Notes: generated by a model from the sequence alone, not told the origin. DNA of 51,652 bases from Gammaproteobacteria bacterium (GCA_016882265.1 VGVB01000016.1:1-51652), one strand, 5' to 3'. Numbered from the stretch's first letter, positions 28,912 to 39,738 are shown. Made by a program: numbers and translations.

Positions 28912-29522
28912 TCAGCCGCCGCGCTCGAGATCCACCGCCCGCCACAGGTACCAGGCCGCGGTGGTCCGGTACGGCGCCCAGCGCGCGCCGAAGCGCGCCA
29001 GCGCGCGCGGCGCGGGCAGCGCGCGGCGGCCGTAGGCGATGCGGAAGCCGTTGCGCACACCGTAGTCGTCGACCGGCAGCACGTCGGGCCGGCCGAGCGT
29101 GAAGATCAGGAACATCTCGACGGTCCAGCGGCCGACGCCGCGCGCAGCGCTCAACCGGGTGATGATCGCCTCGTCGCGCATGCGCGCGAGCGCCCGCCGC
29201 TCCGGGATCGTGCCATCGAGCGTCTTCGCGGCGATGTCCTTGAGCGCCGCGACCTTGGCGCGCGAGAAGCCGACGCCGCGCAGCGTCTCGTCCGGCGTCG
29301 CCAGAAGCTGCTCGGGCGCCGGGCCGCCGCCGTCGCCGTACAGCGCATGGAAGCGGCCGAGGATCGTCTTCGCGGCCTTGCCGGTAAGCTGCTGGTGGGC
29401 GACGGCCTCGAGCAGCGCCGCATATGCGCCACCGCGCTCGCGCACTGGCGCCCACGGCCCGGCGCGGCGGATCAACTGCGCCATCACCGGGTCGGCCCGG
29501 CGCAGGTGGCGCAGCGCCGCGC

Positions 29523-29526
<4 letters not shown>
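28912..29526 (-). CDS. DNA-3-methyladenine glycosylase II (AlkA-like, HhH-GPD)
   Basis: A 204-residue helix-hairpin-helix DNA glycosylase. It contains [16 protein letters not shown], the hairpin region [16 protein letters not shown] (126-140) and the catalytic aspartate in LPVDDYGV (D153 or D154). There is no iron-sulfur cluster cysteine set, which separates it from Nth/MutY. It removes alkylated bases such as 3-methyladenine at the start of base excision repair. It lacks the N-terminal domain of E. coli AlkA and is of the shorter Mag-type length. The ATG overlaps the rho stop by ATGA, so it is translated after rho. Confidence 0.93.
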
Positions 29527-30943
<1,417 letters not shown>

Positions 30944-30947
<4 letters not shown>

Positions 30948-31270
30948 AGGTGCTGATCCAGCAGGGCCGCCAGCCGGGACTTGCCCGCCAGTCCGACCTG
31001 TTGCGCCTGCGGCTGGCCGTTCTTGAACAGGATCAGCGTCGGAATCCCGCGCACGCCGTAGCGCACGGGCGTCTGGCGGTTCTCGTCGATGTTCAGCTTG
31101 GCGATCTGCACGCGCCCGTCGTATTCGACGGCGATTTCATCGAGGATCGGGGCGATGGCCTTGCAGGGGCCGCACCATTCGGCCCAGAAGTCGAGCAGCA
31201 CGGGGACGCTGGACTCGAGGACGTCGGACGCGAAGGTGGCGTCAGTGGTATGGACGATGTTTCCGCTCAC
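30944..31270 (-). CDS. trxA: Thioredoxin
   Basis: A 108-residue cytoplasmic thioredoxin with WCGPC (C33/C36), [12 protein letters not shown] and the cis-proline loop [11 protein letters not shown]. It is the general protein disulfide reductase and also feeds DsbD. The start is a GTG at 31270 with AGGAG ten bases upstream. It is divergent from rhlB across 261 bases and coupled to rho by GTGA, matching the E. coli rhlB/trxA-rho arrangement. No convincing promoter stands out in the divergent gap. Confidence 0.99.
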
Positions 31271-31531
31271 GCGGGATGCTCCTGGTCGGCTGTGGGTTGA
31301 GGGATGACGATGCTCTCGGCAACGCTGCTGGCCGTGGTATTTACGGTGACGGGCGCGGGCCCGTTGCGGCACAATGTCGAATCTGCTGCTGGGGCCCTGC
31401 CTGCCTGTCAGGTACCGGCGCCTGCCCGAGGGTCCGACTTCGGACACCGCCGGCGGGCCGTTCGACGCGGATGATGGCGGGAGACCGCGATACTCAGGCG
31501 CTTTTGTAGCGCGTTGGAGGGTAATTTTCAA

Positions 31532-32845
31532 GTGACCGCTGACCTTTCCTTCACGGCCCTGCACCTGCCGGACCCCGTGGCCCGCGGCATCGCCGATGCC
31601 GGATTCGAGCGCTGCACGCCGATCCAGGCGCAGTCCCTGCCGCGCGCACTGTCCGGTTTCGACGTCGCCGGGCAGGCGCAGACCGGCACCGGCAAGACCG
31701 CCGCCTTCCTCGTCGCGCTGTATTCGCGGCTGTTGCGCGAGCCGCCCCGGCCCGAGCGCCCGGTGACCTCGCCGCGCGCGCTGATCCTCGCCCCGACCCG
31801 CGAGCTCGCGGTACAGATCCACCGCGACGCGGAGATCCTCGGCCAGTACACCGGCCACTCACTCGGACTGGCCTTCGGCGGCGTGGACTATGACCGGCAA
31901 CGACGCCAGCTCCAGGCCGGTGTCGACGTGCTGATCGGCACGCCGGGGCGCATCATCGACTACTTCAAGCAGCATGTGTTCGACCTGCGGCATGTGCAGG
32001 TCCTGGTGCTGGACGAGGCCGACCGCATGTTCGATCTCGGCTTCATCAAGGACATCCGCTTCCTGCTGCGGCGGCTGCCGCCGCCGGAGCGGCGGCTGAA
32101 CCTGCTGTTCTCGGCGACGCTGTCGCACCGCGTGCTCGAGCTCGCCTACGAGCACATGAACGACCCCGAGCTGATCCGGATCGAGCCCGAGCGGGTGACC
32201 GCCGACCGCGTGCGCCAGGCGATCTACTACCCGGCGATGGAGGAAAAGGCGCCGCTGCTCGCGCACCTGCTGCGCACCACCCAGGCGACCCGCACGATGG
32301 TGTTCGTCAACACCAAGCGCGTCGCCGAGTGGCTCGAACGGCTGCTGCGCGCCAACGAAATCAGCGCCGCCGCGATGTCCGGCGACGTGCCGCAGCGCCG
32401 GCGCCTGCGCATGCTGCGCGATTTCCACGAGGGCCGGCTCGCGGTGCTGGTCGCGACCGACGTCGCCGCACGCGGCCTGCACATCCCGGACGTCAGCCAC
32501 GTGTTCAACTACGACCTGCCGCAGGACCCCGAGGATTACGTGCACCGGATCGGCCGCACCGCGCGCGCCGGCGCCGCCGGCGATGCGGTCAGCTTCGGCT
32601 GCGAGCAGTACGTCGTGTCCCTGCCGGAGATCGAGGCTTTCATCGGTCACCGGATCCCGGTTGGGAGCGTGGATCCGGCCGCGCTGCCACGGCTGCGGCC
32701 GGCCCACCTGGCGCCGCGTGCCGACCTCGAGGATGGCGAGGAAACCGCGGCCCTGGTCGCGCGGCAGCGCGCCCGGCGGCGCCGGCCGGGCGGCGGCTCA
32801 GGCCATTCCGGGCGTCGCGGCCACGGGCGCACGAGCAGCGCCTGA
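31532..32845 (+). CDS. rhlB: ATP-dependent RNA helicase RhlB
   Basis: A 437-residue DEAD-box helicase. Motifs are [11 protein letters not shown] (Q), AQTGTGKT (I), PTRELAVQ (Ia), [13 protein letters not shown] (II), FSATLS (III), [13 protein letters not shown] (V) and [10 protein letters not shown] (VI), followed by a basic Arg/Gly tail. RhlB unwinds RNA for RNase E and PNPase in the degradosome. The GTG at 31532 follows GGAGGG. Closeness to RhlB rather than other DEAD-box proteins rests on motif wording ([21 protein letters not shown]) and on synteny with trxA-rho. Its 3' end overlaps the convergent yrfG by 48 bases. Confidence 0.94.
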   Translation: MTADLSFTALHLPDPVARGIADAGFERCTPIQAQSLPRALSGFDVAGQAQTGTGKTAAFLVALYSRLLREPPRPERPVTSPRALILAPTRELAVQIHRDAEILGQYTGHSLGLAFGGVDYDRQRRQLQAGVDVLIGTPGRIIDYFKQHVFDLRHVQVLVLDEADRMFDLGFIKDIRFLLRRLPPPERRLNLLFSATLSHRVLELAYEHMNDPELIRIEPERVTADRVRQAIYYPAMEEKAPLLAHLLRTTQATRTMVFVNTKRVAEWLERLLRANEISAAAMSGDVPQRRRLRMLRDFHEGRLAVLVATDVAARGLHIPDVSHVFNYDLPQDPEDYVHRIGRTARAGAAGDAVSFGCEQYVVSLPEIEAFIGHRIPVGSVDPAALPRLRPAHLAPRADLEDGEETAALVARQRARRRRPGGGSGHSGRRGHGRTSSA

Positions 32846-33505
32846 CAGCTCGTGCACGAAATCGACGGCGGGGAAGCCGTTCATCTCCCGGGCCGGCCCG
32901 TAGCTGACCGGCCGGCGGATCGCATAGACCCACTCGATGCCATGCGCGCGCGCGGCCTGCAGCACCGGCAGGCTGTCGTCCACGAACAGTGTGCGCTGCC
33001 GGTCGAACGGCTCGCGCTCGGCCAGGCGCGGCCAGAACTCGGCGTGTTCCTTGGCCGCGCCGAACGGGTGCGAGGAGTGCATCGCGTCGAAATGCCGGCG
33101 CAGGCCGAGCTGGGCATCCTTGATCTCGAGCGTGCCCGGGTGGGCATTCGTGACCAGCACGACGCGCCGGCCCTCGGCCCGCAGCCGGCCGATGAACTCA
33201 CGCGCCTGCGGCAGCCACGCGAGCTCATGCCGCAGCGCCCGCTTCATGGCCGCGATGTCGAGCTGCAACCGCCGGCTCCAGAACTCGATGCAGTACCAGT
33301 CGAGCGTGCCGTGCACCGACTGGAACAGCGGATACACGGTCCGGCGAGCTTCGTCGAGCGTCACGCCGTGCTGCGCGGCGAAGCGCCGCGGCACCGTGTC
33401 GCGCCAGAAGCGCATGTCCCACTCGAGATCCAGCACCGTGCCGTCCATGTCGAGCAGCACGGTATCGATGCGGTCCCAGTCCGGCGGGTTGGCGGCTTCC
33501 TGCAC
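32798..33505 (-). CDS. yrfG: HAD-family GMP/IMP nucleotidase (YrfG-like)
   Basis: A 235-residue HAD hydrolase with motif [10 protein letters not shown], the cap, motif II LVTNAH, the lysine region ([13 protein letters not shown]) and motif [11 protein letters not shown]. The [11 protein letters not shown] and [16 protein letters not shown] stretches fit the YrfG group, which removes phosphate from GMP and IMP. The start is GTG at 33505. A -10-like TATCAT lies six bases before it, so the message may be leaderless. It is divergent from cysQ and convergent with rhlB. Confidence 0.88.
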   Translation of the reverse strand: MQEAANPPDWDRIDTVLLDMDGTVLDLEWDMRFWRDTVPRRFAAQHGVTLDEARRTVYPLFQSVHGTLDWYCIEFWSRRLQLDIAAMKRALRHELAWLPQAREFIGRLRAEGRRVVLVTNAHPGTLEIKDAQLGLRRHFDAMHSSHPFGAAKEHAEFWPRLAEREPFDRQRTLFVDDSLPVLQAARAHGIEWVYAIRRPVSYGPAREMNGFPAVDFVHELSGAARAPVAATPGMA

Positions 33506-33516
33506 GTGCCTATGAT
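33489..33516 (+). promoter_or_regulatory. Promoter of cysQ
   Basis: TTGGCG (33489-33494, 4 of 6) and TATGAT (33511-33516, 5 of 6) are 16 bases apart and lead to a start near 33523, giving a leader of about 20 bases with GGAGGG before the cysQ ATG. The same AT-rich patch read on the minus strand gives TATCAT for yrfG. Confidence 0.5.
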
Positions 33517-33543
33517 ATAACGCGCGCTGCCGCGGAGGGCGCG

Positions 33544-34341
33544 ATGCAACCTGTGCTGACCGAACTGCTGCCCGAGGTCGTCGCGCTCGCGCGCCAGGCC
33601 GGTCGCGCGATCCTGCGCGTTTACGCCGCCTCGATCACCGTCACCGAGAAGGACGATCGCTCGCCGCTGACCGAGGCCGACCTCGAGTCGGAGCGCATCA
33701 TCGCGGCGGGCCTGCGCCGGATCGCGCCGGAGATCCCGGTGCTGTCGGAAGAAACCGCCCAGGCACCGTTCGCCGAGCGCACCGCCTGGGACTGGCTGTG
33801 GGTGGTGGACCCGCTGGACGGAACACGCGAGTTCATCAGCAAGAACGGCGAGTTCACCGTCAACATCGCGCTGGTGCACGGCCACCGGCCGGTGCTCGGC
33901 GTCGTGCACGCGCCGGCGCTGGACCGCGACTACTGGGCCGCCGCTGGGGCCGGCGCCTTCCGCGCCGACGCCAACGGTGCCGGACGTTCGATTCGAGTGG
34001 CGCCGCGCGGCGCCGGCCCGGTCCGGGTGGTCGGCAGCCGCTCCCACCGGGGCGATTCGCTGGATGCGTTCCTGCAGCGCCTCGGCCTGCATGAGCTGAT
34101 CGCGATCGGCAGCTCGCTGAAGTTCTGCCTCGTCGCCGAGGGCGGGGCCGACGTCTATCCGCGCCTCGGCCCGACCAGCGAGTGGGACACCGCCGCCGGG
34201 CAGTGCGTCGTCGAGCAGGCCGGCGGCCAGGTCGTGGACCTCGCCGGCCGGCCGCTGACCTGCAACGCACGGCCCGAGCTGCTGAACCCCCACTTCGTCG
34301 CCTGGGCCGACTCCGGCGTGAACTGGTTGTCGCTGTTTTGA
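33544..34341 (+). CDS. cysQ: 3'(2'),5'-bisphosphate nucleotidase CysQ
   Basis: A 265-residue inositol-phosphatase-fold enzyme. The metal-binding motifs are SEET (68-71), DPLDGTREF (89-97) and the C-terminal PTSEWDTAAG. It hydrolyses 3'-phosphoadenosine 5'-phosphate left over from sulfate assimilation to AMP, protecting RNases and other enzymes. The ATG follows GGAGGG. The TGA stop falls inside the left arm of a 109-base inverted-repeat element, so the last residues may be set by that element. Confidence 0.95.
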   Translation: MQPVLTELLPEVVALARQAGRAILRVYAASITVTEKDDRSPLTEADLESERIIAAGLRRIAPEIPVLSEETAQAPFAERTAWDWLWVVDPLDGTREFISKNGEFTVNIALVHGHRPVLGVVHAPALDRDYWAAAGAGAFRADANGAGRSIRVAPRGAGPVRVVGSRSHRGDSLDAFLQRLGLHELIAIGSSLKFCLVAEGGADVYPRLGPTSEWDTAAGQCVVEQAGGQVVDLAGRPLTCNARPELLNPHFVAWADSGVNWLSLF

Positions 34342-34445
34342 CGGTGCCGGTGTTGCGTTATTGCAGTAACCGGTTCAGCGTTGGCTACCGTTCGTGTCAG
34401 TACCCGGACCGGTTACTGCAATAACGCAACACCGGCACCGTCAAA
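34337..34445. repeat. 109-base element with 38-base perfect inverted repeats
   Basis: The arms at 34337-34374 and 34408-34445 are exact reverse complements. The left arm begins TTTGACGGTGCCGGTGTTG and ends GTAACCGGT, and they enclose 33 bases. The cysQ stop (34339-34341) is in the left arm. No target-site duplication is visible at the borders. It could be a small non-autonomous mobile element (MITE or REPIN) or a very strong hairpin terminator between cysQ and the downstream pair. It is unrelated in sequence to the palindrome after the SnoaL-like gene. Confidence 0.9.
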
Positions 34446-34498
34446 GCATGGCGCCGCCCGCGGCGATTGGCTAAGCTTTCGCCAGCGGTGCGACCGGA

Positions 34499-34712
34499 AT
34501 GACGGACGAAGACAACGTCAATACCCAACTGTTCGAGCGCATGCGGCGCCTGCGCGAGCTGCGCATCGAACACCGCGACCTCGACGACGTCATCGAGCGG
34601 CTGTCCATGGACATCTACGTGGACGAGCTGCAGCTCCGCCGCCTGAAAAAGCGCAAGCTGGCGCTCAAGGACCAGATCCTGCGGCTCGAGAGCGAGCTGA
34701 TCCCCGACCTCA

Positions 34713-34720
<8 letters not shown>
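34499..34720 (+). CDS. YdcH/DUF465 family small coiled-coil protein
   Basis: A 73-residue charged, helical protein (LFERMRRLRELRIEHRDLDD, then RRLKKRKLALKDQILRLESEL), matching DUF465/YdcH small proteins of unknown role. The second half is strongly basic and the pattern predicts a helical hairpin. Its stop overlaps the arfB start by eight bases, so the two are translated together. Confidence 0.82.
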
Positions 34721-35132
<412 letters not shown>

Positions 35133-35141
35133 CGGTCCGGC

Positions 35142-35657
35142 TCAGCTACCCAACTGGATGGCCCGCGTCGGACCGTCATCGGGCTGCTTGCCGGCGCGGG
35201 CGCTCTCGAACCACTGCTGTGCCCGCTGCCCTGCCCGGCCCCGCAGCGCGATGCACGACCAGCTTTCCTGGATTTCGAAGCTGATCGAGGGCACCCACAG
35301 GATGCGACGCGCGGTGGCGGCACGGATGCGGGACCACGGGATCAGCAGCGCCGGGCTGCGGAACCGGAATGGCAGCAGGATCGACAACCCCAGCCCTTCC
35401 GGCGAGAGATGCACGAACAGACAGCCGTTGTAGTTCACGGGAAACCACCGGCGCCCGAAAGCACCGGAAGCGAACCGGTAACGCTCGCCGTCCAGCATGG
35501 GCACGCCGGCATAGCGCGACGCGAGGTCCGCCCAGCCGCTCAGCGACGCCAGCAGGCCGGTGACCACGAGCCACAACAGCGCGAACAGCGGGACCGCGAT
35601 CCAGGACGACACGAGCTGGTCGAGCCACTCCTGAGAGAATGCAGCCGCCTGGATCAC
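35142..35657 (-). CDS. Hypothetical membrane protein
   Basis: A 171-residue protein that I do not recognise. One long hydrophobic segment (about residues 20-40, AVPLFALLWLVVTGLLASL) is followed by a soluble part with alternating aromatic and hydrophobic residues (GLGLSILLPFRFRSPALLIPW, ILWVPSISFEIQES), which looks like a small beta-rich domain facing the cytoplasm or periplasm. Proteins of this pattern occur singly in proteobacterial genomes. It is the last gene of the accessory minus-strand run, 22 bases after the DUF488 gene. Confidence 0.65.
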   Translation of the reverse strand: MIQAAAFSQEWLDQLVSSWIAVPLFALLWLVVTGLLASLSGWADLASRYAGVPMLDGERYRFASGAFGRRWFPVNYNGCLFVHLSPEGLGLSILLPFRFRSPALLIPWSRIRAATARRILWVPSISFEIQESWSCIALRGRAGQRAQQWFESARAGKQPDDGPTRAIQLGS

Positions 35658-35679
35658 CGACGCCGGCCCGACAAGGTGC

Positions 35680-36069
35680 TCACGACGCGATCCGCGCTCC
35701 GGCCGCAGCGAGGAGCTCGCGCAGCAGCGAACGGTGGCAGTGCGCCTCGTCCGCGCAGTAGCAACCGACCGAGAAATCGGCCGTGTGCGACAGGCGGGCC
35801 AGCAACTCGATGGTCCGGCTGTTCTCGGGCGTGGCCATCTCTTGGCGGTACTTTTTCACGAAGGCCCGCCACTGCGCCGGTGTTGCCGCGGCGAGCCCGA
35901 GCTTCATCGTCGCCAGGCTCGGCGCCAGGTTCGGATACCAGACGTCGTACCAGTTGCCGCTCGCGAACTGCGACTTCGGCACGCCGCGCGGCGGGCGGCG
36001 TACCGTGCCGATGCGCAGGCCCTCGTCGCGGGCGCGCGGGCTGCCGAGGCGAACGATGCGCAGGGTCAT
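35680..36069 (-). CDS. DUF488 family protein
   Basis: A 129-residue protein with the DUF488 features: IGTVRRPPRGVPKSQF near the start, YDVWYPNLAPS, FVKKYRQEM and the Cys/His segment GCYCADEAHCHRSLLRELL. The family has no proven function, and the conserved Cys-His cluster suggests metal binding or a nuclease-like role. The ATG at 36069 overlaps the stop of the ATPase gene (ATGA), which decides the start and links it to that gene. Confidence 0.85.
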   Translation of the reverse strand: MTLRIVRLGSPRARDEGLRIGTVRRPPRGVPKSQFASGNWYDVWYPNLAPSLATMKLGLAAATPAQWRAFVKKYRQEMATPENSRTIELLARLSHTADFSVGCYCADEAHCHRSLLRELLAAAGARIAS

Positions 36070-37247
36070 GGTTGCCACTCCTCCGCGGCTGCAGCCAGAT
36101 CCAGCGCAAGCGCCGCGGGCGGCACGGCCTCAACGCCATTGCCCAGCGGAAAACGCTCGGCGCCCGGATACACGACCAGGCGGCGCGCCGGCTTCAGGTC
36201 AACACAAGCCTCGTGAAACCCGCGCGTCACCGTGGGAGCGGTGCTGCGCTTGATCTCGACTGCCCACAGCCTGCCCCGCGGCGGCTTGAGCAACAGGTCG
36301 ATTTCAGCACCGCCAGTGGTACGGTAGAAGTACGCGGCTGTCCCCTCCGGCGCCGCCGCGAGCAAGTTCTCGACGACGAAGCCCTCCCAGCTATTGCCGA
36401 TCACCGGGTGAGCCAGCAAATCTTCCAGGTCCTCGATGCCGAGCAGTGCATGAACCAGTCCGCTGTCGCGCACATACAGACGCGCGGACCTGACCAGGCG
36501 CTTGCCGATGTTCCCGTGCCACGCCGGCAACCGCCGGATGAGCAGCAGGTCGACCAGCAGATCCACGTAGCGCGCTGCGGTCTTGACGTCGACACCGACG
36601 TTGCGCGCCAGCTCAGTGACGTTGAGCGGCGCACCCTGTCGGTGCGCGAGCATCGTCCAGAAGCGGCGCAGAGTCTCGGCAGCGATACGCGGACCGAACT
36701 GCGGGATGTCGCGCTCGAGATAGGTGCGAATGAAATTGCGCCGCCAGCGGAGACTGTGTGCGTCGCTGGCTGCGAGCAGGCTATCGGGAAAGCCACCGCG
36801 CAGCCAGAGACGGTCGATCGGCCGCCCGGTGGGCTCGCCGAGGTGAAACGGCGTCAGTTCCAGGAACTGGATCCGGCCGGCCAGCGACTCACCCGACTGT
36901 CGCAGCAGGTCGAGCGCCGCTGAACCCAGCAGCAAGTAGCGGCCCGGGCCGCGCCGTTCACGTCGGGCGCGGTCGATCAGGCCCCGCAGCACCGGGAACA
37001 GGTCCGGCACGCGATGCAGCTCGTCGAGTATCACCAGCTTGTCAAGGTGCAGCGCCAGGTAAGCCGCGGCATCGGCGAGCCGGGCACGGTCCGCTTCCGA
37101 CTCGAGGTCGAGGTAGTGGGCGCCGAGACGCTCGGCTACCGCAAGCGCGAGTGTCGTCTTCCCGACCTGGCGCGGCCCGAGGAGGCACACCGCCGGCGCC
37201 TCGGTCAGGGCGGCGAGTACTTCGGGAAGAAGGCCGCGCTCGATCAT
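36066..37247 (-). CDS. AAA_14/DUF4143 ATP-binding protein
   Basis: A 393-residue protein. The N-terminal AAA domain has Walker A LLGPRQVGKTT (22-32) and Walker B VILDEL (about 72-77). A middle winged-helix part (ELARNVGVDVKTAARYVDLL) follows, and the C-terminal DUF4143 domain resembles a restriction-nuclease fold (GGAEIDLLL, WAVEIKRS, with the D/ExK pattern). This family is abundant and scattered in bacteria, moves horizontally, and is not functionally understood. The ATG at 37247 comes three bases after a 32-base palindrome and has no ribosome site, so translation may be leaderless and self-repression at the palindrome is plausible. It is coupled to the DUF488 gene. Confidence 0.92.
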   Translation of the reverse strand: MIERGLLPEVLAALTEAPAVCLLGPRQVGKTTLALAVAERLGAHYLDLESEADRARLADAAAYLALHLDKLVILDELHRVPDLFPVLRGLIDRARRERRGPGRYLLLGSAALDLLRQSGESLAGRIQFLELTPFHLGEPTGRPIDRLWLRGGFPDSLLAASDAHSLRWRRNFIRTYLERDIPQFGPRIAAETLRRFWTMLAHRQGAPLNVTELARNVGVDVKTAARYVDLLVDLLLIRRLPAWHGNIGKRLVRSARLYVRDSGLVHALLGIEDLEDLLAHPVIGNSWEGFVVENLLAAAPEGTAAYFYRTTGGAEIDLLLKPPRGRLWAVEIKRSTAPTVTRGFHEACVDLKPARRLVVYPGAERFPLGNGVEAVPPAALALDLAAAAEEWQP

Positions 37248-37250
37248 CTA

Positions 37251-37282
37251 TGCAAATCTGCCACTATGATGGCAGATTTGCA
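37251..37282. promoter_or_regulatory. Palindromic operator before the DUF4143 ATPase gene
   Basis: Perfect 13-base arms TGCAAATCTGCCA (37251-37263) and TGGCAGATTTGCA (37270-37282) with a 6-base centre end three bases before the ATPase ATG. The element is AT-richer than its surroundings. On the minus strand it offers a weak promoter overlapping the arms (TTGCAA, 17 bases, CAGATT). The winged helix of the ATPase itself could bind it. Confidence 0.6.
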
Positions 37283-37307
37283 AGGTTCAGGACCGCGAGC
37301 CCGAACC

Positions 37308-37862
37308 TCACTCTCGAGGTGCTCGCGCCGGAGCTTGCGCTGCCGCGTCCAGCACCTTGCCGATCGCGGTGATCGTATTCCAGTTACGCGTCGTGACCGG
37401 CACGCCGAAGATGCGGTCCAGCGTGCCGAGGTAGCCGATCGCCTTCATCTGGCGTCGATACAGACCGAGGATGAAGCGCCGCTCCCGGGCGAGGATCTGC
37501 AGCAGCCACGGGCCGCTGGCCGGGAACTTCATCGGCAGCACCGGCATCGCGCGCGGACTCGCGGCCAGCACGCTGACGAAGCGGACGACCTCACGCCCGG
37601 AGGGCATTACCGGAAACACCGGCTGCGACAGCAGCCGTAGGACATCGCGCCCGGCGCAGATCACGATCTCGGCATCGAACGGCAGCCTCCGGGCAATCTC
37701 GGCGCGCAGCTCGGCGCGGCCGACCGGCGCCCGGATCACGAATGTCCCGGCCGCGCCGATGTTTACCGCCCGGAGATGCTGCAATTCCGCGGCAAGCACC
37801 GCGGGCCGGAAGGTCCGGTGACCGCCGACGTTGACGCCGCGCAGCAGAACGACGAGTGCCAC
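37308..37862 (-). CDS. DUF1697 family protein
   Basis: A 184-residue protein starting MALVVLLRGVNVGGHRTFR, the DUF1697 signature, with GAAGTFVIRAP, LPFDAEIVI and the closing TTRNWNTITAIGKVL motif, all typical of the family. The function is unknown; members are single-domain cytoplasmic proteins. It starts 16 bases after the LysE-type gene, so it is probably cotranscribed. Confidence 0.9.
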   Translation of the reverse strand: MALVVLLRGVNVGGHRTFRPAVLAAELQHLRAVNIGAAGTFVIRAPVGRAELRAEIARRLPFDAEIVICAGRDVLRLLSQPVFPVMPSGREVVRFVSVLAASPRAMPVLPMKFPASGPWLLQILARERRFILGLYRRQMKAIGYLGTLDRIFGVPVTTRNWNTITAIGKVLDAAAQAPARAPRE

Positions 37863-37878
37863 AACTGGTGCCGGCGGG

Positions 37879-38511
37879 CTACGCCCGACTCACCGCCAGC
37901 CGCAGACCCAGCCCGATCAGCAGAGCGCCCGCCGCGCGCGACAGCAGAGTGAGCCGCTGCGGGTGACTGGCGCAGAGCCGTCGCACCCGGCCGGCGGCGA
38001 GCGCCAGCACCAGGCACCAGATCGTGCCGGTCGTGATGAACGTGAGCCCGAGCGCGACGAACGCGAGAACCTTCGTGTCACTGGCCGGCTCGATGAACTG
38101 CGGCATCAGCGCCAGGAAGAACAGGGCCACCTTTGGATTGAGGACGTTCGTGACCACTCCATCGCGGAACGCGATCCATGCCGACGCCGCGCTGTCACCC
38201 GGCGCGGCGGCCAGCTCCCCGGCGGTGTCCGCCAGCATCATACGCACGCCGAGGTAGACCAGATATGCGGCGCCGGCCAGCTTGACCACGACGAAGGCCG
38301 TCGCCGAGGCCGCGAGAATCGCGGACAGGCCGGCCGCCGCCAGGGCCGTATGGACCAGCGCCCCGGCACCGATTCCAAACGCCGAGGCCACACCGATGCG
38401 CGCTCCCTGCGCGATGCTGCGCCCGAGGATGTAGAACGTGTCCTGGCCTGGGGTCAGGTTCAGGACGATCCCCGCGGCCACGAACAGCCAGTAGTCATGG
38501 ATGCCTAACAT
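37879..38511 (-). CDS. LysE/RhtB family amino acid exporter
   Basis: A 210-residue inner membrane protein with about six helices. The family signature at the start is NLTPGQDTFYILGRSIAQGARIG, and NVLNPKVALFFLALMPQFI in the middle is typical of RhtB/LysE exporters of amino acids or homoserine lactones. The ATG at 38511 overlaps the end of the preceding small membrane protein gene by 17 bases. The substrate cannot be named. Confidence 0.92.
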   Translation of the reverse strand: MLGIHDYWLFVAAGIVLNLTPGQDTFYILGRSIAQGARIGVASAFGIGAGALVHTALAAAGLSAILAASATAFVVVKLAGAAYLVYLGVRMMLADTAGELAAAPGDSAASAWIAFRDGVVTNVLNPKVALFFLALMPQFIEPASDTKVLAFVALGLTFITTGTIWCLVLALAAGRVRRLCASHPQRLTLLSRAAGALLIGLGLRLAVSRA

Positions 38512-38908
38512 CGGCGCGCGAGTCGCTGGCCGGATGCGTGAACAGCACCAGCCCGAACCAGACGCCGAAGAGCGCATGGATCGCCGCCATGGCGGTGATA
38601 TCGAGCGGGAACTGCTGGGCGATGGCCCCCTTCAGCAGCGCCACGGCTGCCACTGCCCATGCGATGAAGTTCGCCAGCATGATCGGCCGGCCATAGATTC
38701 CGCCCAGGTGACTGCCTCGATTCATCCAGTTCAGCGCGGCAAAGCCCAGATACAGGGCACCGAGCACCTGCACCAGCAAGACGACGGTTCCCTCCGCAGG
38801 TGCGCCGAAATGGCTGAGGAGTTCCTGCGGCAGAAACGTAATGCCGATCCCGAGCGCCGCCATGCAGGCGGCGCTGAGGCTCATCAGGACCCGGGTGTGC
38901 CAGTGCAT
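38495..38908 (-). CDS. Small membrane protein of unknown function
   Basis: A 137-residue protein with four hydrophobic segments (VLMSLSAACMAALGIGI, VVLLVQVLGALYLGFAAL, IMLANFIAWAVAAVALL, AAIHALFGVWFGLVLF). It resembles DUF4345-like four-helix proteins, but the match is by pattern only. It overlaps the LysE-type gene and is probably cotranscribed. No function can be given. Confidence 0.7.
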   Translation of the reverse strand: MHWHTRVLMSLSAACMAALGIGITFLPQELLSHFGAPAEGTVVLLVQVLGALYLGFAALNWMNRGSHLGGIYGRPIMLANFIAWAVAAVALLKGAIAQQFPLDITAMAAIHALFGVWFGLVLFTHPASDSRADVRHP

Positions 38909-38986
38909 GGATCGTGCTCCCGCCCAGTCCCGCTCGAACCGTTCCCCGATCGCGACGATGATGCGCGCAGCAGCCGACGCCGCCGG

Positions 38987-39556
38987 TTAGAAGCTCGAAC
39001 CCGGCTGCCGGAGAAACTCGACTTCTTCCGGCGTCGAGCCGCGGCCCAGGACCTGGTTGCGATGAGGATAGCGCCCGAACCGGTCAATGATCGCCTTGTG
39101 CCGCAGCTCGAACGTGTAATTGCTCGGCGGCGCCCACTCGCGGAACAGCCGTTCCGCCTCCACATGTACGATGGCCGACTCACTGTGCATGTACGGCATC
39201 AGCAGGAACGCCCGCTCCGGCGGCTCGAGGTACTGCAGCGCTTGCGCCGCAACGGCCTCCTGAGACAGGGCCAGTGCCATCGGGTCCTGCTGGAACGCCC
39301 GCGGCGTATCCCGGTAGATGTTGCGGGAGAACTGGTCCAGGACGATGATCTCGGCCAGGCGCCCGGCCGGCGTCCGGCGCCACGCGAACCATTCGCCGCG
39401 AGCCGCCTGTTCCAGCAGCGGCCGGAAACGAACGGCCAGTCGGGCATCCAGATCGGGATCGACCTGCCACCATTGTCCCGGCTCGATCTCCCGGAACCAG
39501 AAGTCCAGCACCTGCTGGTACACCGTGTCACCCCGATCCATCGGCTCGCCGACCAT
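38987..39556 (-). CDS. DUF924 family protein
   Basis: About 189 residues with the DUF924 features: VLDFWFREIEPGQWW near the start, EIIVLDQFSRNIYRDTPRAFQQDP, FLLMPYMHSES and FPHRN-like YPHRNQVLGR near the end. Members are all-helical TPR-like cytoplasmic proteins of unknown function. The start at 39556 is chosen. ATG 39541, five codons later, has a better ribosome site (GGCGAG) and may be the true one. Confidence 0.9.
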   Translation of the reverse strand: MVGEPMDRGDTVYQQVLDFWFREIEPGQWWQVDPDLDARLAVRFRPLLEQAARGEWFAWRRTPAGRLAEIIVLDQFSRNIYRDTPRAFQQDPMALALSQEAVAAQALQYLEPPERAFLLMPYMHSESAIVHVEAERLFREWAPPSNYTFELRHKAIIDRFGRYPHRNQVLGRGSTPEEVEFLRQPGSSF

Positions 39557-39738
39557 CACTTTACGTAGCTGGCGACGCAGGCGGTACTCGCCGCGATGCC
39601 GGCGGCGCAATGGGAACTTCTCGTCATTGAGCCTCCTGGTCCGACGCCATGCTGCATCGCCATCGATCTTTCAGGCAAGGCCTCCGGTTACTCTCGAACC
39701 AAGTGCGCAGCCTGCGGGTGCTCCGGTCGACGCAGAAG
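39557..39738. other. Intergenic stretch without a recognisable gene
   Basis: These 182 bases between the DUF924 gene and the secreted-protein gene show no frame with a credible protein, no clear hairpin and no good promoter. Base composition is less GC-rich than in the flanks, like the neighbouring secreted-protein gene. Confidence 0.4.

Noticed and set aside
31271..31531. A promoter pair for trxA and rhlB in the divergent gap.
   Set aside because: Several weak hexamers exist but none has a convincing partner at proper spacing, so no site is called.
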